Assembly: GCA_021776635.1 (NCBI GenBank)
Contig: JAJFFN010000035.1
Coordinates: 186,001 to 250,000 of the forward strand
Source: Robiginitomaculum sp.
GTDB taxonomy: Bacteria; Pseudomonadota; Alphaproteobacteria; Caulobacterales; Maricaulaceae
Reading direction: 5' to 3'
Length of the DNA: 64,000 bases
The position numbers were made by a program, and so were the translations under genes. Of this stretch, positions 18,118 through 25,695 are shown one piece after another. Under the pieces are notes generated by a model that was given only the letters and a program-made list of their open reading frames with translations, did no database searches and was not told the DNA's origin. The stretch's first letter is position 1; each line of letters starts with the position of its first letter.

Positions 18118-18521
18118 AATGTGCTCTGGGCGTAACGATCTTGACCAAGTAATCCAACCTCGGTAAATTTAGAGCCCAGTATATCTGAATCAAATGGTTT
18201 CATAATATATTCATCAGCACCGGCATCCAGAGCCTCTGCGATTTTTATGATATCCCGTTCAGCCGTGCAAAAAACGACAACCGGTTTGGAACCGCCGCTA
18301 GAGTTTCGCAAGGTTTTTAAAAAAGATAACCCGTCCATGACCGGCATGTTCCAATCTAGCAAAATTGCATCTGGCATTGAAGCTTTGCATATATCTAGGG
18401 CTTCACGTCCATTGCCAGCCTCGGAAGGTTCAAATTTGAGTTCCCGTAAAATTCTTGTTGCAACCCGCCGGATCATTTTCGAATCGTCAACAATTAAGCA
18501 GGTTTTTGTCGCAGTCTTCAT
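18114..18521 (-). CDS. Single-domain CheY-like response regulator
   Basis: A 135-residue receiver domain with no output domain. It has the acidic pair in IVDDSKMIRR, phospho-acceptor Asp56 in ILLDWNMPVMDG, the conserved threonine in VFCTAERD and the lysine in EYIMKPFD, so it looks functional. I chose the ATG at 18521, which follows the upstream stop as TGATATG; an ATG at 18554 would lie inside the CheA-like gene. It is coupled to the CheR-like gene by ATGA. Given the chpT neighbour, ChpT or a related phosphotransferase could be its phosphodonor (inference). Confidence 0.88.
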   Translation of the reverse strand: MKTATKTCLIVDDSKMIRRVATRILRELKFEPSEAGNGREALDICKASMPDAILLDWNMPVMDGLSFLKTLRNSSGGSKPVVVFCTAERDIIKIAEALDAGADEYIMKPFDSDILGSKFTEVGLLGQDRYAQSTL

Positions 18522-18522
18522 A

Positions 18523-19551
18523 TCATGCTTCTCTAGCTTGTGTTTGCAGGGCATTCGCTTGAGCGCAATTTATGTTTTCGGGTTTACGCGCGGGGCAAAG
18601 AAGTTCTAAAATATGCCCATCAAGTTTTCTTTGTTTACCATCAATAATTCGAACCTTTATCTTGCCGTTCAAGCTTTGTAGCGTTTCTTTGTTTTTGCTG
18701 CTCTTGCCAAAGTCCAATAATTGCTGCCCTTGCCAGCTTAAAGTTATATGTAATTTGTCGCCTTGCGTTTCGCCGGATAAGGATATTTGCCATGTACGAT
18801 TTATGCTAGCCGCTAAATCACCATTGATTACCAGTCCGTTTCTGATGATTTCCAAGCATATGGACTGTAAATATTTCTCTAGGTTGGAAGAAATGCTCGT
18901 ATCAATTTTTTCAAAATCTGCGGCGTAAGAGATGCTTATGTTTTTTGCAAGCGCCCGAGCTTCGCGAAGGGTGTAATTTGTTATGCGCCGCATAAGGTTG
19001 TCAAATCTTACCGAAGAAGGTTGGTTGGAAGCTTGCGGCAATTCAGCTTTATCTAATTGGCTATCGATACCTGCCAAAAAATAGAGTGCACCTGCTTGTT
19101 TTTTATCTTTGACGAAATGCATGAGAGGCTTGAGCACGCTAACGGCTGTTTCGTTTTCCGTTTTTATCTTGCTAGGCCGTGTTTTGTCCAGTTTTTCTAA
19201 AGCCGGTTTTTTAAGGCCGTCTTGATTTATTTTGGGGTGCGCCGATGAAGCTTCGACGACAAGATAGCTTGGGTCAATTTCATACAAGCCGTCTGCATAC
19301 AGCTCGACCAGGTTTTTTAAACGCCTTAAAGAAGTTTGAAAATTAACATGTGCAACATTTTCGCAACGTTTTAACACGTCCTCGCACAATAAAGCTGCGC
19401 GGTAAATTGCCCTTGCCTTAACGGCACTAGCTGCGGTTTTTATTTGACAGACGGCATCTTCAAAAATTTGATGTGGGAGTGCAGTATCTTGCTCCATTAG
19501 GCGCAATTGTCCATGGGCTGTAGTTACAAATTGTCGTTCGGCAGAATACAT
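18523..19551 (-). CDS. Degenerate CheA-like protein (putative pseudokinase)
   Basis: A 342-residue protein not closely recognised. Residues 196-245 (EARALAKNISISYAADFEK, then LQSICLEIIRNGLVINGD) resemble the start of a CheA ATP-binding domain, where the family has LARELGKxVxL...LxHLIRNAxDHGIE. The Arg-Asn of the N-box is present but the Asp-His-Gly is replaced. The G-boxes are poor. The N-terminal half is helical and could hold an HPt-like bundle (CQIKTAASAVKARAIYRAALL), but no convincing phosphorylatable histidine motif is visible. It lies between chpT and cheY on the same strand and ends one base before the CheY ATG. A near-consensus CtrA box lies upstream. CheA relatedness is an inference from one region. 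Confidence 0.5.
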   Translation of the reverse strand: MYSAERQFVTTAHGQLRLMEQDTALPHQIFEDAVCQIKTAASAVKARAIYRAALLCEDVLKRCENVAHVNFQTSLRRLKNLVELYADGLYEIDPSYLVVEASSAHPKINQDGLKKPALEKLDKTRPSKIKTENETAVSVLKPLMHFVKDKKQAGALYFLAGIDSQLDKAELPQASNQPSSVRFDNLMRRITNYTLREARALAKNISISYAADFEKIDTSISSNLEKYLQSICLEIIRNGLVINGDLAASINRTWQISLSGETQGDKLHITLSWQGQQLLDFGKSSKNKETLQSLNGKIKVRIIDGKQRKLDGHILELLCPARKPENINCAQANALQTQAREA

Positions 19552-19596
19552 AAATTACCCAGTCTGTAAAAGCGAATTTCACAGTGCAGGGAATTG

Positions 19597-19612
19597 GTTA
19601 AAAACGGCTAAA
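19597..19612 (-). promoter_or_regulatory. Candidate CtrA-binding site
   Basis: On the minus strand this reads TTTA-N7-TTAAC, one mismatch from the CtrA consensus TTAA-N7-TTAAC. It stands about 45 bases before the start of the CheA-like gene, in the gap after chpT. The motif is established in Caulobacter; its use here is inference. Confidence 0.35.
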
Positions 19613-19639
19613 CAAAAAGTGTGATGGGTAAATATATAA

Positions 19640-20299
19640 TCAGGTATTTGGGATTTTGGCCTTAAAGACCACACATGTGCCCTCGCTCACCTCATCTGCG
19701 GATATTTCCCCGCCGGTTTCGCGGGCTATCATACCTGTATAAAAAGGCTGAATTGTACGTCCGCTAAAGCCGTCTTGTGGCGCGCCGCCGGCCAGCGTCT
19801 TAGAAATAGCAGGGTCGAGCCTTGCTTTATTGCCGGTACATGTCAGTGTTATTTCTACACTTTCCTCGACCGTTTTGGCTAAGATTGCAACTGTACCACC
19901 AAGAGGGACAGCCTGAACGCTTAACATGACTAGGTTTAAAAGTACGCGGGCTGCAGGTTTGCTCAAACCGTCAATTCCCATTTGCCAGTCATACACAACT
20001 TTGCCGTCAGGATATACACCTCTGCCCAGGCGTTCCAGCTCATCACATGCCATAATAGCGGGCGCGGAACCTCCAGCACCAAAGGCAATACGTAAAAACT
20101 TTAACTTGGCACTCGCTTGTCCGGCGCCGGTTTTAATCAACTCAATAGCATCATCGTGCATGTCGAGATTGTCATCATCATTCAAGAGGTCCAACCCTGT
20201 CTCTAGAGCGCCAACCGGCCCGACGAGATCATGACAAATGCGTGCACATAATAATGCAGCTAGATCAGCAGCGGTTAATTTGGTGATGTTTGCGGACAT
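19640..20299 (-). CDS. chpT: Histidine phosphotransferase ChpT
   Basis: ChpT passes phosphate from the hybrid kinase CckA to the cell-cycle master regulator CtrA and to CpdR. The 219-residue protein shows the family start DLAALLCARICHDLVGPVGALETGLDLL with phosphorylatable His23. A dimerising helical hairpin follows, then a degenerate ATPase-like domain (LSKPAARVLLNLVMLSVQAVPLGGTV) that does not bind ATP in characterised members. It heads a leftward cluster of signalling genes. The ATG at 20299 fits the family length. Confidence 0.92.
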   Translation of the reverse strand: MSANITKLTAADLAALLCARICHDLVGPVGALETGLDLLNDDDNLDMHDDAIELIKTGAGQASAKLKFLRIAFGAGGSAPAIMACDELERLGRGVYPDGKVVYDWQMGIDGLSKPAARVLLNLVMLSVQAVPLGGTVAILAKTVEESVEITLTCTGNKARLDPAISKTLAGGAPQDGFSGRTIQPFYTGMIARETGGEISADEVSEGTCVVFKAKIPNT

Positions 20300-20457
20300 A
20301 GGGTGCCTTCCGAGTGCGTAAATACAGGTGATTCGATTTCACGAGCCAAGCTTAACTGACTAAGGGAAGGCTCGCTATCATAATTATGGGATTGTCGGTG
20401 AGGAAAGAAAAACTTGTTTTTCGCGGCTTAGGAATTTTTAAGACCCTCTATGATCCT

Positions 20458-20856
20458 TTAAGATCCTGCCACGTGCCATTGATTGTCGCCGAGCATAACC
20501 ATTTCACCTGGTTTAGCTTTGGCAATGAGTTTTTCGCCCGCAAGACCTGCCACTTCGCCAACGCCTACATTTTGTTCGCGGGCCAAAGCAGTATAAATCG
20601 ACTTGCGTTTTATATTAATTTCATTCGCTGCCGCACGAATATCATCGCTGACATCTTGTGCAACGAAACCCAAATATCCATTTAGTTTTTCACCAACAAG
20701 CTTATCGGTCTTCGCTTGATCTACGATTGTTTTGGCACTGATTATTTCTTTTGTTTGCGCAAGTGCATTTGTAGACCAGAAGGGAGATATGCTCACAACA
20801 GAAAAGGCCACCGTAACGGTAAATACAAAACTGAGTATTTGCTTACAATATTTCAT
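20458..20856 (-). CDS. ydbL: YdbL family (DUF1318) exported protein
   Basis: A 132-residue periplasmic protein: signal sequence to about ALAQ, then the DUF1318 region (LVGEKLNGYLGFVAQDVSDDIRAAANEIN, RKSIYTALAREQNVGVGEVAGLAGEKL, IAKAKPGEMV). In Escherichia coli ydbL belongs with ydbH and ynbE, where YdbH-YnbE form an intermembrane lipid-transport bridge and YdbL is implicated in its function. Here it follows ynbE by 10 bases, but ydbH lies more than 1 kb upstream beyond two other genes. Confidence 0.88.
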   Translation of the reverse strand: MKYCKQILSFVFTVTVAFSVVSISPFWSTNALAQTKEIISAKTIVDQAKTDKLVGEKLNGYLGFVAQDVSDDIRAAANEINIKRKSIYTALAREQNVGVGEVAGLAGEKLIAKAKPGEMVMLGDNQWHVAGS

Positions 20857-20866
20857 ATCACTCTCT

Positions 20867-21064
20867 CTAGAAAACGTCTGGGTTATTAGTCAATATATCT
20901 TCGATGTCTTTATCGAGACGCACCCGAATTTCTTGTTGGATATTAAGGTTGATATTAATAACAATTGGCTTGTCAGATGGTTCAACTTTAATCGTATGCG
21001 TGCAAGCAACCAATGAGGACATTGCCATTATACCTGCTATTAATGCATTCCAATTTGTTTTCAT
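20867..21064 (-). CDS. ynbE: YnbE family outer-membrane lipoprotein
   Basis: A 65-residue lipoprotein with lipobox LVAC, then the short family core IKVEPSDKPIVININLNIQQEIRVRLDKDIEDIL ending in NNPDVF, very like E. coli YnbE. In E. coli YnbE subunits stack on the C terminus of YdbH to bridge to the outer membrane. I chose the ATG at 21064 because AAGG stands 7-8 bases ahead; a GTG two codons upstream lies too close to that site. Confidence 0.88.
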   Translation of the reverse strand: MKTNWNALIAGIMAMSSLVACTHTIKVEPSDKPIVININLNIQQEIRVRLDKDIEDILTNNPDVF

Positions 21065-21161
21065 GAGCACACCTTATAATTTGTAAGCTGAACTTGCCAT
21101 TAACGATATATTTATTCAATACATATCCGCAGTCTGGTAGATACTGACCTTAACTGTACAC

Positions 21162-21581
21162 CTAGGCATCATAATTGTGCCGCTCGGCGGGAATATCAGA
21201 CAAATATTGTGTAAATTCAAATTCAAGCCCGGATGGGTCTATAAAATAGACGTTTTTGCGCGCAAGCTCTTCGGTTGGTCCTTGGGATGGCGCAATGCCC
21301 TGTAAATGGTACCGTTTAATAACGCCGTCCAAGTCATCAACAACAAAACCGATATGTGCCAATCCAGGGTCGTGTTTGGTTAAGTCGCGGTTTTTTCCTT
21401 CACCGTTATTGCTCAGTGCAATATAAAAATCGTCTTCGCCGAAATGCAACCATGTACGTGGCTTACCATACCAATGGGAATCGCCTTGCCCGCGTATTTT
21501 CCAATGGGGAAAAGCAATTTTGAGAAATGCCATCGTTGGCTCTATTTCGGTAACAACTAAATTTATATGTTCAATACGCAT
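21162..21581 (-). CDS. VOC (glyoxalase/bleomycin resistance) family protein
   Basis: A 139-residue vicinal-oxygen-chelate protein: paired beta-alpha-beta modules, IEHINLVVTEIEPTMAFL at the start and HIGFVVDDLDGVIKRYHLQG in the second half, ending in YFIDPSGLEFEFTQYLS. Candidate metal ligands are His in HINLVV, His in HIGFVV and Glu in EFEFTQ. The substrate cannot be read. GGAG lies 6 bases before the ATG at 21581. It is divergent from the HTH regulator gene, 75 bases apart, so it is probably that regulator's target. Its TAG stop lies at the edge of a sequence nearly repeated in front of carA. Confidence 0.82.
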   Translation of the reverse strand: MRIEHINLVVTEIEPTMAFLKIAFPHWKIRGQGDSHWYGKPRTWLHFGEDDFYIALSNNGEGKNRDLTKHDPGLAHIGFVVDDLDGVIKRYHLQGIAPSQGPTEELARKNVYFIDPSGLEFEFTQYLSDIPAERHNYDA

Positions 21582-21596
21582 ATTTTTCTCCATTAA

Positions 21597-21638
21597 ATAA
21601 AGCAAAAACTATATATAATATTTGATTTAATAAAGCAA
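21597..21638. promoter_or_regulatory. Direct repeats in the VOC/regulator divergent promoter
   Basis: AATAAAGCAA occurs twice in the same orientation, at 21597-21606 and 21629-21638, 32 bases (about three helical turns) apart. They lie in a very AT-rich spacer between the divergent genes and may be operator half-sites for the adjacent regulator. Confidence 0.35.
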
Positions 21639-21656
21639 GTCCTTTATATAATAAAA

Positions 21657-22316
21657 ATGTCGAACCAAGCAAAACACAATCGCAATGCAACTCAGAAAAC
21701 CAGAGAAGCCATTTTGGACCGCTTAAAGCAAAGAGGCGCTCAAACCGCACCTTCGCTTGCACAGTATTTAGGCGTGACCTCTATGGCCGTGCGCTTGCAT
21801 CTCTATGATCTTGAAGCGGAAGGGGTGCTATCCTTTAGCGAAAAAAAACAATCTCGGGGTCGACCCGCTAAATTTTGGCATTTGACCGAGAAGGCACAGG
21901 ATATTTTTCCTGATGCCCACCAAGCGTTGGCAGTTGATTTAATCACATCTGTTAAGCAGGCGTTTGGTCAAAAGGGCTTGGATAGTGTGGTTGTTGCTCA
22001 TAGTAATAGTCAGCTTGATAACTATAAAAACCTGTTATCTGATAAAAAAACTTTGGCGGAGCGATTAAAAGGACTGGCGAGCCTCAGAACAAGTGAAGGC
22101 TATATGGCCAGCATCCAAGAAGATGCCCACGGCTGGCTTTTTAGCGAAAATCATTGCCCGATTTGTTCGGCTGCCAAGGTTTGCACTAAGCTGTGCGCCA
22201 ATGAGCTTTGGGTGTTTAGTGAAGTCTTGGGTCCGGATGTTCTTGTTACACGCGAAGAGCATATTTTATCGGGCGCACGCCGTTGTTTATACCGGATTAC
22301 GCCTAAAACCCGTTAA
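21657..22316 (+). CDS. SufR-like HTH regulator with a probable Fe-S cysteine cluster
   Basis: A 219-residue transcription regulator. Residues 14-60 form a winged helix (TREAILDRLKQRGAQTAPSL, GVTSMAVRLHLYDLEAEGVL) with a wing SRGRPAKFWHLTEKA. The C-terminal part has Cys167, Cys170, Cys176, Cys180 and Cys210 (HCPIC, VCTKLC, RRCLY). This pattern resembles SufR-type regulators that bind an iron-sulfur cluster, so redox or iron sensing is likely (inference). It probably controls itself and the divergent VOC gene. Its last 4 bases overlap the end of the convergent ydbH. Confidence 0.82.
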   Translation: MSNQAKHNRNATQKTREAILDRLKQRGAQTAPSLAQYLGVTSMAVRLHLYDLEAEGVLSFSEKKQSRGRPAKFWHLTEKAQDIFPDAHQALAVDLITSVKQAFGQKGLDSVVVAHSNSQLDNYKNLLSDKKTLAERLKGLASLRTSEGYMASIQEDAHGWLFSENHCPICSAAKVCTKLCANELWVFSEVLGPDVLVTREEHILSGARRCLYRITPKTR

Positions 22317-25300
22317 GGATTTGTCGCGTCTTTATCTGTTTGCGCTTCAATTATGCGCGATAGATTTTCTTCATTGCTAAATGCTCCGGCAAGGTTACGA
22401 GCGATATTGGTCAGTTCGCCTGTTATTGTTGTGTTAAAAAGAAATGGCTGTCCGGCGAGGACGTCAGGGTTCTTTCCGTCAAACACAATTTTAAGCTCTA
22501 ACGCACCGTCAAGAGGGCCATCAATTTTGGCTTCCAAGTGTTTATAATGAAAATTTTCCAAAGCCTTGAAAGCGTTATCCGCATTTTCATTGTTTGCAGA
22601 TGCAGCATCTGTAGCCGTGTTTTTATATTGGATAATGCCTCCATCTTTAATCAATAAAAGACCTGCGTCAATTAAGATATCAACCCCGTTTATTTTTGTT
22701 GGGAGTGTGCCAAAAACTTGCCCCGTTGCTTTGAATTTGTCTTTGCCAACGCCAGCCAGTACGGTTTCCAGCCCTACATTTTCTACGTTAATTGTCATAA
22801 GGTTTTCAACATTTCCGACACGCCATAAAGTGGGTGAGATAAAAATATTTCCCATTGGGCCTTCTGTGTTTGCGATGGGCCATTGTGCCTGGTGCAATTT
22901 TATACCCTCTGGGACAATTTCAAATTTAATGGTTCCATCTTTAAGTGGAAAACTTGGATCAAACCCATCAAGAGTAGAAATTTGAATACCATCTGTTTTA
23001 AGTGGAAAAATTGATGCGAATTTTAGTTGACAATTCACCCCGCTTAATGGGCCAACCAATGTACCAATATCAAGACCCTTTAAATCTGCCCAACCGCTAG
23101 ACTGTACCGGTTTGCCACCGCCGAAAACAAAATCAAACTCTGCCGATACCTCACCGGAAACTTCTGCAATTTTCCCGCGTAATAGGGGCACTAAAGATTG
23201 CGGCTGGAGACCTTTGGTATCAAAAATAATTTTTGGTATTACAATTTTTGCACTGCCTAACCCGTCCTTTGAACGATAATATATATCAATGGGTGTATCT
23301 TTTGTGTGCGGCAAATTTGTGAAGGCGTGGCCGTTTAATGCGCCAGATTTAAGCTGAGCCGAGCCGTGCATCGGCAAGACAGGAATAGCACCGCCGACCA
23401 TTGTGACGCTGCTTGCTTCATACGCCAATGTCATATCATCAGGACTGCCACTTAGATTTATTTGCAAGTCGCCTATGGTGGCATTGTCCGTAACAACATG
23501 GGTCACAGGACTTGAAATATCGAATGTAATCTTACCGTCATTGCTTTGCAGTACATCCAAATTTGCGCGCGCTGTGACAATATGTGTCCCAGGCGCGGGA
23601 AAATCTTCGGATTTTATATCGCCGCCGCTGACTTGAATTTGCCACTGTTTGGGCGATTTCGCAAAATTAGCAATAACATCTAGGCGCTCAAATCGTGCCT
23701 CTAAATGTCTTTTGTCTTCAGGTCCAATGAAGTTTGAACGGACATTGCTCAGTGTTGCGCGCAAAACATTGGCTTGCGCCGTTTTTTGTAAGAGGCTTTT
23801 TTGAGGCTCTAAGGCAAATGTAAGAGATTTTGTTGTCCAGCCAGATGCATTTGTAAATGCACCAATGCGCAAACGAGAAAACGGGGTAAAATCCAAGTCA
23901 AATTCACGGCCTCGTATATGTACATTCATCTCCCCACCTGCTTTTAAACCGCGCACAAATCCGCCCGGTACAAAGCCGTCATAATCAATAGGCCCGCTTA
24001 ATCTTAATATACGCCGCGCCGATCCATAATCATCATAGGAAAAATCAATGTCAAAAGGCGCCAAGCGCATTTGTGTGTCCTTGCCCAATGCGTGCCACGT
24101 ATTTAGGCTCCGTATATGTGCATTTAGATGTTTGACTGCATCTATCCGCATTCCAGAATTACTTTCCGCTTTAAGCACAAAATTATTTAATTTAAGCGCC
24201 TTTTCACCTGACCAATATATATGTTCAGCCAGCACAGTTATTAATTGGTTTTTATTGTTATATTGCACAAAGGCATCGGTCGGTTGCTTGAAGGTGACGG
24301 TTTGATTTGGTGATGCTAAGTTCAAGGGTTGATCTAAATTTATGATATACCCTGTGGGGTTATAAGTAATTTTACCGCTTCCTTGTAACGCAAAGCCGTT
24401 CAACATTTGTTTCGTTTTTACGTAGTGGGTTTCGGTAAAATATTGTGCGATAGGTGTGTTGGTCATAACATTATGAGCTGTCGCTCTGTTGGCTAATCCT
24501 GTGCGCATATCTTCATTGCTAATCCGTGTCCCCTTGGATTTTATTTGCCAGTTCGCAGCAATCAACTCATTTGCAACAAAATGAATATTTTCGATTTTGA
24601 GATCAATATTTTCAGAGGCGTAATTTGGTGATATTAGCCCAGCAATATGCACTTCGCTCCAGCCTTTTATTGCGAAGCTATCAGTCTTATTACTGCGCTC
24701 AACATTTAGATTAAATGCACCCATTACGGTTTCAGTTTGCAAGCTCTTTAGCGGTAATAATTCAGTCCGTAGCTTTTGTCCGCTCAAGGAGCCAAAAACG
24801 TCAATTGTTTTACCGTCCTTGGTTTTTACAAAAATGTCATGCTGTAGGCTAGCGCTTAAAATTTGCGACTTAAAAGCGGCGTTATGGCCTAAAATATTGG
24901 CGGTCCAATTTGTTCTCGATAATATTTGGGCAGTGACATTTGCGCGACCCGCACCGATGTGTACGCCGCCGGTTTGTACAATGCGCCAATCTATATTTGC
25001 GTCCTCGATGTTGATGCCGTCGGGCGGGAGGGTAAGGTTTTGGTTGTTACCAGTGTTAGGGTTTAGCCAGGATGAATTTATATGTCCTTGCGTGTCAATT
25101 TCCACATTTAGATAAGGTTTAATCAATTCGGCGCGCAAGACTTTGCGAGCGTTTAAATCATAATCCACAACCATTTTGGCAGCTTTAAAAAAATCCGAAC
25201 TATTTTTGTTAGCTGTGCTGGCTTTACGGACTTTGATATTGGTAATTGTGATTTGCTCTTTAGACAGCTTTGTAACATCAAGGCTTGCTTCATATCCGTT

Positions 25301-25510
25301 CTGCGCCATGAATTTGCGAATTTGATTTTCTGCCAAATTTGTCCGGTTGTGCCAAAGAAAAGCAGCAACAAGGCTCAACGCAACAAGCAATAAGACAAAT
25401 AACAAGGCGATTCGGCGCAGCGCCTTTCCCCCTTTGGGGTGTCTCCAATTGCCACTCTTACCAAATTGTGACATTTTGGCTTTTAGTGATTTCTTTGTTT
25501 GCGTATTCAT
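22313..25510 (-). CDS. ydbH: YdbH family AsmA-like intermembrane lipid-transport protein
   Basis: A 1065-residue protein anchored by one transmembrane helix (about 33-53, RIALLFVLLLVALSLVAAFLW) with a long beta-rich periplasmic body. In E. coli YdbH is one of three AsmA-like proteins (with TamB and YhdP) that carry phospholipids across the envelope. The C terminus strongly matches the family (FHYKHLEAKIDGPLDGALEL, KNPDVLAGQPF). The frame runs open to 25753, but I start at the ATG at 25510, just before the basic and membrane segments. No ribosome site is clear, and an ATG at 25474 is also possible. Its usual partners ynbE and ydbL are 1.2 kb downstream. Confidence 0.88.
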   Translation of the reverse strand: MNTQTKKSLKAKMSQFGKSGNWRHPKGGKALRRIALLFVLLLVALSLVAAFLWHNRTNLAENQIRKFMAQNGYEASLDVTKLSKEQITITNIKVRKASTANKNSSDFFKAAKMVVDYDLNARKVLRAELIKPYLNVEIDTQGHINSSWLNPNTGNNQNLTLPPDGINIEDANIDWRIVQTGGVHIGAGRANVTAQILSRTNWTANILGHNAAFKSQILSASLQHDIFVKTKDGKTIDVFGSLSGQKLRTELLPLKSLQTETVMGAFNLNVERSNKTDSFAIKGWSEVHIAGLISPNYASENIDLKIENIHFVANELIAANWQIKSKGTRISNEDMRTGLANRATAHNVMTNTPIAQYFTETHYVKTKQMLNGFALQGSGKITYNPTGYIINLDQPLNLASPNQTVTFKQPTDAFVQYNNKNQLITVLAEHIYWSGEKALKLNNFVLKAESNSGMRIDAVKHLNAHIRSLNTWHALGKDTQMRLAPFDIDFSYDDYGSARRILRLSGPIDYDGFVPGGFVRGLKAGGEMNVHIRGREFDLDFTPFSRLRIGAFTNASGWTTKSLTFALEPQKSLLQKTAQANVLRATLSNVRSNFIGPEDKRHLEARFERLDVIANFAKSPKQWQIQVSGGDIKSEDFPAPGTHIVTARANLDVLQSNDGKITFDISSPVTHVVTDNATIGDLQINLSGSPDDMTLAYEASSVTMVGGAIPVLPMHGSAQLKSGALNGHAFTNLPHTKDTPIDIYYRSKDGLGSAKIVIPKIIFDTKGLQPQSLVPLLRGKIAEVSGEVSAEFDFVFGGGKPVQSSGWADLKGLDIGTLVGPLSGVNCQLKFASIFPLKTDGIQISTLDGFDPSFPLKDGTIKFEIVPEGIKLHQAQWPIANTEGPMGNIFISPTLWRVGNVENLMTINVENVGLETVLAGVGKDKFKATGQVFGTLPTKINGVDILIDAGLLLIKDGGIIQYKNTATDAASANNENADNAFKALENFHYKHLEAKIDGPLDGALELKIVFDGKNPDVLAGQPFLFNTTITGELTNIARNLAGAFSNEENLSRIIEAQTDKDATNP

Positions 25511-25641
25511 TATGGTGTTTATATAAACATAATTCGCAAAATGTATCCGCAATTTGTGCAGTGTTAATAAATAATAAGGTATAAAAATTGCATTATGAGC
25601 GAAGAAGTCTGTTTTGGGCGCGCTCACGATTGGATTTGTAC

Positions 25642-25677
25642 AGAGATGCGAGACAGAGATGCGAGACAGGGACGCGA
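25642..25677. repeat. Short tandem repeat upstream of the M23 peptidase gene
   Basis: Two exact 13-base copies of AGAGATGCGAGAC (25642-25654 and 25655-25667) are followed by a decayed third (AGGGACGCGA). They lie just before the chosen start of the peptidase gene, in its leader. A 13-base unit would shift frame if translated, which supports a start downstream. Confidence 0.75.
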
Positions 25678-25695
25678 AATAGGGAATATGAACAC

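Noticed and set aside
20342..20374. CGAGCC/GGCTCG hairpin between ydbL and chpT
   Set aside because: Six-bp stem with a 21-base loop and no T-tract; not a convincing terminator.
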